From Mariniblastus sp. (GTDB taxonomy: Bacteria > Planctomycetota > Planctomycetia > Pirellulales > Pirellulaceae), in assembly GCA_029251085.1 (NCBI GenBank), contig JAQXDZ010000081.1, positions 186,001-250,000 on the forward strand: a stretch of DNA of 64,000 nt, read 5' to 3'. The notes beneath the pieces were generated by a model that did not search any database, was not told the DNA's origin, and saw nothing but the letters and a program-made list of their open reading frames with translations. Below, piece after piece: positions 28,108 to 36,294 of this stretch (position 1 is the stretch's first letter; the number at the start of each line of letters is the position of its first letter). Position numbers and translations under genes: made by a program.

Positions 28108-29055
28108 ATGATTCCCGATCAACGAACACTAAGACAATGGCGAATCTTCGCGATTGTTTTAGGTCTTGGAATCCTTTCCTTTCAGATTGGCTGCTCGACT
28201 CTCACTGGGCTAAGGGATAACTCTTCACGACTTTCGCTTGGAAACAATGCGTTGGAAGCAAGGCAGCTAACCCGAAATGGTAATCTTAATTGCCAAACAG
28301 GCGAGCTTCGCAAAGCCGAACTCAATCAACGTGAGGCGATTAGAAAAAATGAAAATGATCCATGGCTCTGGGAGCGTTTGGCCCACACTCTAAAAAAGAG
28401 TGGGAAATCACGCGAGGCGATTGAAGCGATGGAGTGGGCGGTCAAACTTTCCGACGATGACCCACGTTTATTCGTCGAGTTGGGCAACCTCTATCTCGAC
28501 ACCGGAGAAATCCATGCAGCGACAAAGCAAGCCCAACTGGCACTGGATCAAGAACACCGCTGCGGATCGGCACTCTTACTTTTGGGTCGAATCGCGATCG
28601 CAGAACAAGCCTACACAGACGCACTGCATTTATTCCAGCGGGCCGCGGCATGCTCCCCACCACCTACTGGAATTCGGCTAAAAATTGCCGAAGCTTACCA
28701 ACTCGATAAGAAGTGGCGATTGGCCAACAATACGATTGACAATATTTTGCTCGATTACCCGGTGGAAAACTTTCCAGAAAACCTGGTCATTGCCAAAGCG
28801 GAAGGCTTGATCGAAATGAACCAACCTTCTGCCGCTGAGAACTTTCTTCTTGAGCGACAGGCGAGTGAAAATTTCACGCCGACCATGGTCTACCTGTTGG
28901 CAGCAGCGCAGAAAAGAATGCAGTCTTATAGCGATGCAAGAAATACCCTCGCTTCTGGCGCCAAAGCGTTCCCCAACTACCGGGCTCAGTTTTTGGAAAT
29001 TCGCAGTAAGATCGAAATTTCTGCAGTCGCTGAGCGAGTGGCCCAAAAGAAATAG
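28108..29055 (+). CDS. TPR-repeat lipoprotein
   Basis: The 315-residue protein has a lipoprotein signal (FAIVLGLGILSFQIGCSTL, lipobox Cys near residue 31) and then tandem TPR-like helical pairs: NLNCQTGELRKAELNQREAI, DPWLWERLAHTLKKSGKSRE, DDPRLFVELGNLYLDTGEIH and two or three more. TPR arrays mediate protein contacts, here at the outer or inner membrane surface. ATG 28108 is used; a TTG three codons earlier is also possible. No linked partner is evident. Confidence 0.85.
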   Translation: MIPDQRTLRQWRIFAIVLGLGILSFQIGCSTLTGLRDNSSRLSLGNNALEARQLTRNGNLNCQTGELRKAELNQREAIRKNENDPWLWERLAHTLKKSGKSREAIEAMEWAVKLSDDDPRLFVELGNLYLDTGEIHAATKQAQLALDQEHRCGSALLLLGRIAIAEQAYTDALHLFQRAAACSPPPTGIRLKIAEAYQLDKKWRLANNTIDNILLDYPVENFPENLVIAKAEGLIEMNQPSAAENFLLERQASENFTPTMVYLLAAAQKRMQSYSDARNTLASGAKAFPNYRAQFLEIRSKIEISAVAERVAQKK

Positions 29056-29289
29056 CATTTTCTTACGCAAAAAGGGGGCTTCACGGCTCAATTTCTTCCC
29101 CCAAAAGAACCGCACTTTGCCCCCACAATCGGTTTAATTGATAACTTAATACCCGATTGAGCCCGCCCCGCTGATTCTTGGCGAGGAATTCTTGCAGGAA
29201 CTCCGAAAACACAAGTTTGCGACTTATGTTTCACTAGTTCCCACACACCACCTCACTGAAACTCAATCCAATTGCCCGCGGAGCACGCT

Positions 29290-29544
29290 ATGTCTTTTGA
29301 AAAAACCACAGTTGAAAACGAAGCTGAAAATACAAATTTCGTGGATCGCCGAGCAGCGAGAAAACAGGACAATGCAGGTGGCTTTGAGCGACGCCAATTC
29401 TCAGATGGTCACCAGGGACTTTCTCCCGAAGCAGCCGAATTAGGCATCGCAATCGATCAATACAAATTATCCAACAGTCGACGCTACATTACTCACGAAG
29501 AGATGATTCAAGTCATCAAGTCGATCGGTTACGCTAAATCTTAA
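29290..29544 (+). CDS. Small planctomycete-type conserved protein
   Basis: From ATG 29290 the product has 84 residues. The N-terminal half is charged and probably disordered. The C-terminal half carries a pattern I associate with small planctomycete proteins: FERRQFSDGHQGLSPEAAEL, GIAIDQYKLSNSRRYIT, HEEMIQVIKSIGY. The earlier start at 29272 has no support. Function is unknown. A strong terminator follows at 29626. Confidence 0.75.
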   Translation: MSFEKTTVENEAENTNFVDRRAARKQDNAGGFERRQFSDGHQGLSPEAAELGIAIDQYKLSNSRRYITHEEMIQVIKSIGYAKS

Positions 29545-29625
29545 ATGGGATAGCCAACTCTTCGACAGCCAACTCTTCGCAGCTGTCCCGATTGGGCTTG
29601 AGAAGAAGTCGATTTAAAACATGAG

Positions 29626-29654
29626 AGAACGAGCGCAAGCTCGTTCTTTTTTTT
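29626..29654 (+). terminator. Rho-independent terminator
   Basis: AGAACGAGC (29626-29634), loop GCAA, GCTCGTTCT (29639-29647), then a run of T to 29654. It ends the 84-residue gene. Confidence 0.92.
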
Positions 29655-29676
29655 GCGCAGACATCGATTCCACGAA

Positions 29677-30663
29677 CTACCGCTTCAAAGACCCTAACGG
29701 CCCCTTCAATAAAGGGTCGGTTAGCTGATCTTCAAATAGCAGGCCCACGATTTTCCCCTCGTCGCTGACCACTCGGGCCAACGTCTGCCGGGTCGACTCC
29801 ATTTGCAAAATGATTTCGCCGAATAGATCGGTTGCATTTACATCCGAAAACGGATGCACCATATCTTCAATCCGGGCGCTTTTATCGGACACCATTAATT
29901 CGACCGTTCGCAAATAACCCACGGGCTCACTCTTTTGCGACTTAAAAACCGGAATGTCGGCCATTCGCCGTTGCCGAGCAAACTTTAACGCACGATCCCG
30001 ACTCGTCTTAATTGAGATCGCCTGAATCCGGCTGACGGGTGTGCAGATTTCACTAATTGTCTTGGATGCCACTAGAAAAAAACTTTGCCCAAGATGCCGC
30101 TGGGTTGGATGCAATATCCCCGCCTCCAGGCCATCTTCAAACACTTGTTGCAACTCTTTCCTCGCCAAGGTTAATCTGACTTTATCGGGCGATTGCCCCA
30201 GCACCCCTTCAAGCAATCTCCCCATCCCCCACAGCAAAGCCGCGATCGGTGAAAACAACACGGTAAAAAACAAAACCAGAGGCGCCGAAAATCGAAGCAG
30301 AAAATTTGGGGCACGATAAAACAGATTTTTAGGTAACAATTCGCCGTACACAAACAATAGCGGCGACAACAGAATCGGTGCCAACATTTCAGCGGCGTTA
30401 GAACCAGTCGTTTGCTGGGCAAGTAAAACAATCGCAAGGCTGGTTAAATAATTTGCGACATTGTTGCCGATCAATGTCGTCGCCACAAACAAGGTTGGGT
30501 TATTAAACAACTTAATCAGATACTGGGATATTAGATCACCGTCGAGCCCCGCAATGACGAATCGAACGCGACTGGCTCGATAAAAACCGGTCTCACATCC
30601 ACTAAAAAATGCACTCAGGAAAATCCCAAGCAGAAACAATAGAACCGTCATCAACAAAATCAT
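29677..30663 (-). CDS. DUF21/CNNM-family membrane protein
   Basis: The 328-residue protein has a DUF21 (CNNM transmembrane) domain with four hydrophobic segments. It opens with LLFLLGIFLSAFFSGCETGF, the family N-terminal pattern around a small-residue motif, followed by NNPTLFVATTLIGNNVANYL. The second half contains a CBS-like region (about residues 195-310, PVSRIQAISIKTSRDRALKF) but no clear CorC domain. CNNM/CorC proteins are linked to Mg2+ efflux; older names call them haemolysin-like. It overlaps the upstream paralogue by 4 bases (ATGA). Confidence 0.86.
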   Translation of the reverse strand: MILLMTVLLFLLGIFLSAFFSGCETGFYRASRVRFVIAGLDGDLISQYLIKLFNNPTLFVATTLIGNNVANYLTSLAIVLLAQQTTGSNAAEMLAPILLSPLLFVYGELLPKNLFYRAPNFLLRFSAPLVLFFTVLFSPIAALLWGMGRLLEGVLGQSPDKVRLTLARKELQQVFEDGLEAGILHPTQRHLGQSFFLVASKTISEICTPVSRIQAISIKTSRDRALKFARQRRMADIPVFKSQKSEPVGYLRTVELMVSDKSARIEDMVHPFSDVNATDLFGEIILQMESTRQTLARVVSDEGKIVGLLFEDQLTDPLLKGPLGSLKR

Positions 30664-31931
30664 CGCCCGTCCCCCTCTTCACCAAGGACACGCACCTCAA
30701 CCTGCAGGACACCGCGTTCCTTCGCCTCAACCACCAAAAATGCAAAAGGTCCCCATTCACACTGGTCTCCAGTTTCTGCCAGCCGCTGCATCGACTCTTG
30801 AATGACTCCGCCGACTGTCACACTGATCGTCTCTGGAATCACAACCTCCAGCCTTCTCGCCAACTGCCTCAAACTCATGATCCCCGCAACTCTCCACGTA
30901 CCGTGGGAGATTTCCTCAAGTGGCGGCATGTCCAACAATCGTTCACTCCGGCTTGGTGAATACACGAAAACCGTTTCAAGAATATCCTCGATTGTCAGCA
31001 CACCAATCGTGTCTCCAAATTCATTCACGACCACAGTTACCTCGCGATCTCGGTGAGACATTTTTTCCAATGCGTCGGCGACAGTCGCACACCACGGAAG
31101 GTACAAGACTGGTTCAGAAAAACGCTCAAGATTGTCCTGATCCAAATGATACTGATTATCTAGCCGAATCGCCTTTTCTATTTCACGACTATCGGGTTCT
31201 GTAATTAATAGATACCCACTCGCAGGAATTTCACCTCGCAAATCAGACAGCTTGACTGGAGGCGAAAATGAAACAAATTGTGTCCGCGGGCGCATCCATT
31301 CCTCCACGCGAATCGTTGACAACTGAACGATATTTTTCAACACCGCCTGCTCTTGCTTAATGACCGCTGCATCCTTTCCCGAATGTTCAATCGCCCGTTC
31401 AAGATCGCTCACCTCCATGAACGGTTCCGTCTTAAAACTGGGCCAAACGAGACGGCGAGAAATCAGATTGACCGAACGTAACAGCGGCATCAAAGGATCC
31501 ACTAGCCGTACAGCGAACGTCAACGGCACACTCACGAGTGTCGCCAATTCTCTCGGCTTCAAAACCGCGATGCTCTTGGGCAACATTTCGCTGAAGAAAA
31601 TAATCGAGAGCAACGAAATCGCTGCAAATGAAATAGCCGGCGCCTGCCCCCCATCAGGGCTTTCCTCGATCTTGATTGCACAGATTGACGCAATCGAAAA
31701 ATAGGCAATGTTGATGACCAAATTCCAAAACAAAACCGCCGACAATAGCCGATCTGGTTTCAACAGCAGAGCCGCGGCGGCCTGCTCAGCGAGTGTGCCA
31801 TTTCTCAAATGCCGGCGATCACGTGCCTGAATATAGAATAGCGCTGCTTCACTGGCTGAAAAAAAACCAGAGCAAGCCATCAACACCACCATGGTAATCA
31901 GCCATGGTAACAATTGAATAATGCTATCCAT
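30660..31931 (-). CDS. DUF21-CBS-CorC membrane protein
   Basis: This 423-residue paralogue of the next gene has a full CNNM/CorC layout: DUF21 membrane domain (VVLMACSGFFSASEAALFYI, then VLFWNLVINIAYFSIASICA), a CBS pair (MRPRTQFVSFSPPVKLSDLR; VADALEKMSHRDREVTVVVN with EFGDTIGVLTIEDILE), and a C-terminal CorC_HlyC transporter-associated domain (GTWRVAGIMSLRQLARRLEV). I use ATG 31931, which overlaps the permease gene by 8 bases; the frame is open to 31973. Two adjacent DUF21 proteins suggest a heteromeric membrane complex. Confidence 0.88.
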   Translation of the reverse strand: MDSIIQLLPWLITMVVLMACSGFFSASEAALFYIQARDRRHLRNGTLAEQAAAALLLKPDRLLSAVLFWNLVINIAYFSIASICAIKIEESPDGGQAPAISFAAISLLSIIFFSEMLPKSIAVLKPRELATLVSVPLTFAVRLVDPLMPLLRSVNLISRRLVWPSFKTEPFMEVSDLERAIEHSGKDAAVIKQEQAVLKNIVQLSTIRVEEWMRPRTQFVSFSPPVKLSDLRGEIPASGYLLITEPDSREIEKAIRLDNQYHLDQDNLERFSEPVLYLPWCATVADALEKMSHRDREVTVVVNEFGDTIGVLTIEDILETVFVYSPSRSERLLDMPPLEEISHGTWRVAGIMSLRQLARRLEVVIPETISVTVGGVIQESMQRLAETGDQCEWGPFAFLVVEAKERGVLQVEVRVLGEEGDGR

Positions 31932-33807
31932 TCTCCGCCGTTTTCGAACGTCCCGTAGAAACGAGGAATTCACTCAATCGCGGGATCATCATCGCGGTTG
32001 TGGCAAATCCATAGGTAAAACTGACAACCAACAAGACTGATAGGAAGTTACCCAGCAACAAGCTGGTGATTGAATAAAACATCGCGATCGGGAGAATACC
32101 GCACGCGAGAACCAGGGCAGGGGAGGGCGTATGCCACCCTAGAGCTACATACAAACCAATCGCACCTCCAACGATGCAAGCCAGGAACGGGCTCAGTTGC
32201 GCTTCAACATTTCCTGTGAACGACACCATCATCACCATGACGGTCACAACGCCAAGAAAGAGAAAGAAGACGGTCCCCAAACTCACGCCAATCGCTTGGC
32301 GACTGCCGCCGTAGGACATTCCGCAATGAACGCCCAGCATGGTCACGAAAAAGAACAAAACGCATAGACCAATCGATAGATAAATCAGATTTTCACCTGA
32401 CAAAGCTCCGTTGAACCATAGGTAAGCGCTAATCAAAATTGGCAATATGATCATATCGGAAACGACGTACAGCACGCCTCCAATTTTACCGAACAAAAAT
32501 TCCCGCGGAGAGATATCGGTCACCATTAACAAATCCAGTGCACGCCCGTCACGTTCGGTGGTAATTGAAGTCACCGCCAACGCATTCACCATGACGATAC
32601 TCACCAATATAAACGGAGCCAATGGACGTGCCGCCGGGGGAATCGTGACTCCAGCATCCGCAGTGACCCGGGTAGCAACTCCTGAATCTACCAACGAGAA
32701 AACGGCAAAAAACACAAAAGCTGCAAGCAGCCAATAAGCGCCTCGGATGAATAATATTTTCCGACCGTAGGCCCACGTCTTCATCTCCCGCCAAAGGACA
32801 GGATTATCCCATACTCGCCGACTGTTTTGATTTGCCATTCGGGCGCGGTCATCTACATGCCCTGTCCGCAAACCTTCGGATTGCTCAACAACTTCTTGAC
32901 CCGTCAAGGATTTCCCCGCTCCGGAATCGCCTAATCCTTGTTGCCCATCAACCACGTTCAATCCATGATTGACCGAGGCTTCCGCCTCTTCGGCTGTAGG
33001 CTGGCCACTTCGGACGTCACGGCTAGGATTCCAATGCCTGACCTTCCAAATTGCCACACCGCAAAGCAACACCGAGATAAACGAGGAGAGTAATAAAAAG
33101 GGCAACACCGAAAAACTCCACGTCGACGAAACCGTCGGATGACTTGCAGCCATAATGGTTCGGACGGGACTCATCGCACCGGCAATCTCTGCCCCGGTGA
33201 ATCCAGCAACCACTGGCCCTGCCAGGCCAATCCCCTCACAAAGCCCCAACCAGAAAACGATGCACATCGCGACGAGGGCAAGTGTTTGAAATGTCTTTTC
33301 GCGCCATAGAGCAACGATCGCTCCCAAAGATCCTGCGGCAACCGAGGTCATGAGCGTAACAGCAAAGGTCCACCCGACTTGCTCGAATGAGGTTCCACCA
33401 AAAAGGACGATCAACATAAAGATTGGCAGACTCGTTATTAGCATGACCCCAATGCTCAAGAGACTTGCAAACAGCTTCCCCAGCACGAGTTCACTATTGG
33501 TCAACCGACTCATCAATAACAAGATCAGGGTTTGCCGATCTTTCTCGATTGCAATGTTACTCGCCGCTTGTATTGCAGATAGAAACATCACCAATGCGAG
33601 CTGCAGCGGTGCAAGGATCTGAAATAAGATGGCGCCAAATCGCGCCATGTCTCCAACATTTTGGATGATCTGAGTTCCCTTCAAAATCATCCAGGCAGTA
33701 CAAATCAAGAGAAGCAAAGCGACCGCATAGACCGTTCGCATTACATGGTGTCGAGGACGACGGGGAGCCACTACAGCTTCACGGGTAAATACGGGACCGA
33801 CTAACAA
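31924..33807 (-). CDS. ABC-2 type permease, double module
   Basis: The 627-residue protein has two sets of about six hydrophobic segments separated by a hydrophilic linker (about residues 265-345). The N-terminus LVGPVFTREAVVAPRRPRHH is typical of planctomycete ABC-2 permeases, and IAIEKDRQTLILLLMSRLTN and ITTERDGRALDLLMVTDISP are the coupling motifs of the two halves. It is therefore a fused dimer of ABC-2 permease domains. The start is TTG 33807. No ATP-binding subunit is encoded in the window, so the ATPase must be elsewhere. The two DUF21 genes follow with overlaps. Confidence 0.85.
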   Translation of the reverse strand: MLVGPVFTREAVVAPRRPRHHVMRTVYAVALLLLICTAWMILKGTQIIQNVGDMARFGAILFQILAPLQLALVMFLSAIQAASNIAIEKDRQTLILLLMSRLTNSELVLGKLFASLLSIGVMLITSLPIFMLIVLFGGTSFEQVGWTFAVTLMTSVAAGSLGAIVALWREKTFQTLALVAMCIVFWLGLCEGIGLAGPVVAGFTGAEIAGAMSPVRTIMAASHPTVSSTWSFSVLPFLLLSSFISVLLCGVAIWKVRHWNPSRDVRSGQPTAEEAEASVNHGLNVVDGQQGLGDSGAGKSLTGQEVVEQSEGLRTGHVDDRARMANQNSRRVWDNPVLWREMKTWAYGRKILFIRGAYWLLAAFVFFAVFSLVDSGVATRVTADAGVTIPPAARPLAPFILVSIVMVNALAVTSITTERDGRALDLLMVTDISPREFLFGKIGGVLYVVSDMIILPILISAYLWFNGALSGENLIYLSIGLCVLFFFVTMLGVHCGMSYGGSRQAIGVSLGTVFFLFLGVVTVMVMMVSFTGNVEAQLSPFLACIVGGAIGLYVALGWHTPSPALVLACGILPIAMFYSITSLLLGNFLSVLLVVSFTYGFATTAMMIPRLSEFLVSTGRSKTAENG

Positions 33808-34234
33808 AATGGACTTTCAATGACGTTTGAAAACTGGGTTCAATGAGCGTGAAACTGTTCTTCGATTATAACGTGAAGCATCTGCAGTACGTAGGCGAGC
33901 TCGAAAATACAGCACAATTCTGACGGTTTTCCAATAAGATCACGTTTCAGCCCGTCGGAATCTTCAGATTTTTCACTCCAATCAAATCCGGCCAGACTAG
34001 ATTTCGATTTCCAGCCCCAGTTGAAGGCTTGGAGAAACACGTCAAAACCACCAAGTTCACCTAAAACTCATATTATCGGTCGACACAATAGCTCTTTTGC
34101 CGCATCTCGCGGCGTGTCACAATGTCCAAATCATAGACATCGCTTGGTGAGTTGATTAAAAATGGGTTTTATTGGCGTTTAGCACACGAAAACTCAATAA
34201 TCTTCCAATCCCCTACATCTAATAGCTGAGCAGA
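33808..34234. other. Divergent intergenic region, possible small frame
   Basis: These 427 bases carry promoters for the permease operon and the sigma factor operon. A minus-strand frame of 66 codons (33840-34040, GTG start) has an unremarkable composition; I do not call it. A short GC-rich inverted repeat (GCCGC/GCGGC) lies near 34100-34115. Confidence 0.35.
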
Positions 34235-34834
34235 GTGGCTCCGGTTTTTGGTGAACTTTTGAATCTAGATTCCTCAAAACCTGAACCTCCCCTGTTAGGC
34301 ACTGAAAGAGTTCAGGCGATCTACTCAGAGCATTGCCTGGCACTTGAACGTTTTCTGGTGGGAGTGCTTCGGGACGAGGCGGCGGCGGCCGATGCTTTGC
34401 AGACCACTTTTACGCGATTGATCGAGAAGGGCCATTTGGTTCAACAACAGGATTCAATGAAGTCTTGGTTGTTTCGAGTCGCCTTTAACGAAGCGATGTT
34501 AATCCGTCGCAAAGAGACAACCAGTAAAAAACATGCAGAGAATGTCGCTTGGAAATTCCAAGGCCAATTAGGGGCGGACCGAGGAGTCGACCATCGACTC
34601 AGCCAATCGGTCCACCACGCAATCCAACAAGAAGATATAAAGCAAGTGAGAGCAGCCCTTGATCAACTTCCTCTCCCGCAAAGAGTGGTTGTTAAAAAAA
34701 GGATTTACGAGGGATTAAAGTTTCGAGAAATTGCAGACGAATTGAACGTTCCGCTAGGCACGGTTCTTGCGAGGATGCAAGCAGGCCTGAAAAAACTTAA
34801 ACCAATTTTAAAACCAACAGACGACCAGACATAA
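34235..34834 (+). CDS. ECF RNA polymerase sigma factor
   Basis: The 199-residue protein has sigma region 2 (YSEHCLALERFLVGVLRDEA then DALQTTFTRLIEKGH, KSWLFRVAFNEAMLIRRKE) and region 4 (DQLPLPQRVVVKKRIYEGLK with a helix-turn-helix FREIADELNVPLGTVLARMQ). It belongs to the ECF class, which directs RNA polymerase to a small regulon. The start is GTG 34235. The next gene is probably its anti-sigma factor. Planctomycetes have many such factors tied to DUF1549/DUF1501-like genes. Confidence 0.92.
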   Translation: MAPVFGELLNLDSSKPEPPLLGTERVQAIYSEHCLALERFLVGVLRDEAAAADALQTTFTRLIEKGHLVQQQDSMKSWLFRVAFNEAMLIRRKETTSKKHAENVAWKFQGQLGADRGVDHRLSQSVHHAIQQEDIKQVRAALDQLPLPQRVVVKKRIYEGLKFREIADELNVPLGTVLARMQAGLKKLKPILKPTDDQT

Positions 34835-34877
34835 ATATTCAGACGATCAAATTTACGATCATTGATGGCTTATTGAA

Positions 34878-35435
34878 ATGAATCAATCTAATAACAACCA
34901 ACCAAAACCGGCTCTGCCCAACCAGGATTCCCACGACCTGAACTGGCTCGCCTTCTGCTATATCGCGAATGAACTCGACCAGACTGAACGAGAAGAATTT
35001 GAAACTCGTTTGCTGAAGTGCGAAACTGCTCGCGAGGCAGTGGTCGACGCTGTGAGAGACTCCCAAATCCTCTACAGCGCTCTGCAGGAAGCCCCTCAAC
35101 CGATTGCCGCTCAAGTCAACTTGGCAAGTGAAAAGTCAAACCTAAGGCACCGCTGGATCGCAACTTTTGTGGCGTCCGCCGCAGCCGTACTGCTCGCTGT
35201 CAATAGTTGGTCGTTTATCTTCCCACCCAACCGCCCTGTAGTTGCAACAGAATCAGATGGACTTGCTGCCGCTTGGGTTGAAACGCTTATTACAATGAGC
35301 GATGAAGAACTTGATGAATTTATTAATGAGGAAGTCCCACAACCGGAGGTGGCGACTGATGGACTGGACGACTGGATGTTCGTAGCCCTTTCGGATGCCG
35401 ATTCCTCAGAAAGCATCGATGGTGAAGCACATTAA
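34878..35435 (+). CDS. Putative membrane anti-sigma factor
   Basis: The 185-residue protein starts with an N-terminal cytoplasmic region of about 85 residues (LAFCYIANELDQTEREEFET then a helix) that resembles anti-sigma domains without the zinc-binding HxxxCxxC motif. One membrane helix follows (WIATFVASAAAVLLAVNSWSF), then an acidic periplasmic tail. Position directly after an ECF sigma gene and this topology support the role. The 3' end overlaps the start of the next gene by 17 bases. Confidence 0.75.
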   Translation: MNQSNNNQPKPALPNQDSHDLNWLAFCYIANELDQTEREEFETRLLKCETAREAVVDAVRDSQILYSALQEAPQPIAAQVNLASEKSNLRHRWIATFVASAAAVLLAVNSWSFIFPPNRPVVATESDGLAAAWVETLITMSDEELDEFINEEVPQPEVATDGLDDWMFVALSDADSSESIDGEAH

Positions 35436-36249
35436 AAACGTTTTAACCACCATCGCCCTGTTTTGCCTGTTGCCACTGCTTCTAGCCAATTCGGGGTTCG
35501 CCCAAAACACTCCAAAGACTCCGTCCGACAAACAGGACAAAGCTAAGACGAGCAAAGTCAAGCCGCCCGTCACTGAGAAAAAACCAGCTCAGCAGCCTTC
35601 CAAAAAGACGAAGCCCGCAGCATCCGGCGAAACGAAGGCGCCCGACAAAAAGAAGCCTGCCGTTGTTTTGTCAGAAAAGAGACGTGCTGAGTTATTGGCA
35701 TTCTGCGAACAACACCATGAGGAACTGCTCCCGTTACTCAAATCACTGCGGAAAAACCGCCCAGCAGAATTTGAAAAAGCGTTGCGGACACTCGACCGCG
35801 AAATTAAACAACTCCAAATGGTAAAATCAAAAGAACGCTACGAGAAATTACTTGCCCAATGGGTCCTGCGTTCAAAGATTAAACTTCTCTCCGCGAGACT
35901 GGCAGTTCGGACCTCAAAGGAACAGCGTGCCAAGACGACAACCGGTCTTAGTAAATTGATTGGCCAACTTCAGGATCTGAAGATCAAGCACCTGAACGAA
36001 GAGCGGCAAGCGTCGCGAGCCCGAGTCGCTAAAATTGGTACGCAAATTGAACAACTCCGATCAACTCGTGATGCTGAAATTAAAAAGCAAATAGACGCTT
36101 TCACCAAGAATGCCGAAAGAATCCAGGCTGCGCAAAAAGCGAGAGTCGCTGTTAAGAACAAGTCGAAAAACCCTGGCAAGCAGCCAGCAACAACACAAGA
36201 AGCGGCCAAGAAAAACCAGCCCAAGAAGACTGAGAAAAACAAAGGCTAG
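35419..36249 (+). CDS. Secreted Lys-rich coiled-coil protein
   Basis: From ATG 35419 (MVKHIKNVLTTIALFCLLPL) the 276-residue protein has a signal peptide ending near SGFAQ, a Lys/Pro/Ala-rich low-complexity segment of about 60 residues, a helical middle (LLAFCEQHHEELLPLLKSLR and on) with heptad spacing, and a Lys-rich C-terminus. It is probably periplasmic and highly basic. It lies between the anti-sigma factor and the DUF1549 gene. I do not recognise a named family. Composition resembles histone-like low-complexity tails, but the leader indicates export. Confidence 0.75.
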   Translation: MVKHIKNVLTTIALFCLLPLLLANSGFAQNTPKTPSDKQDKAKTSKVKPPVTEKKPAQQPSKKTKPAASGETKAPDKKKPAVVLSEKRRAELLAFCEQHHEELLPLLKSLRKNRPAEFEKALRTLDREIKQLQMVKSKERYEKLLAQWVLRSKIKLLSARLAVRTSKEQRAKTTTGLSKLIGQLQDLKIKHLNEERQASRARVAKIGTQIEQLRSTRDAEIKKQIDAFTKNAERIQAAQKARVAVKNKSKNPGKQPATTQEAAKKNQPKKTEKNKG

Positions 36250-36270
36250 ATTTCGATTTTACAAATCTAG
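36246..36270 (+). promoter_or_regulatory. Inverted repeat between operon genes
   Basis: CTAGATTT (36246-36253) and AAATCTAG (36263-36270) form a perfect 8-base stem that includes the stop codon of the coiled-coil gene. There is no T run. It may modulate expression between this gene and the DUF1549 gene. Confidence 0.35.
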
Positions 36271-36294
36271 TGTAACGCACATGGGAGATACACT

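Noticed and set aside
33840..34040. Minus-strand 66-codon frame with GTG start before the ABC permease
   Set aside because: Composition is unremarkable, no motif or ribosome site; only its position favours it.
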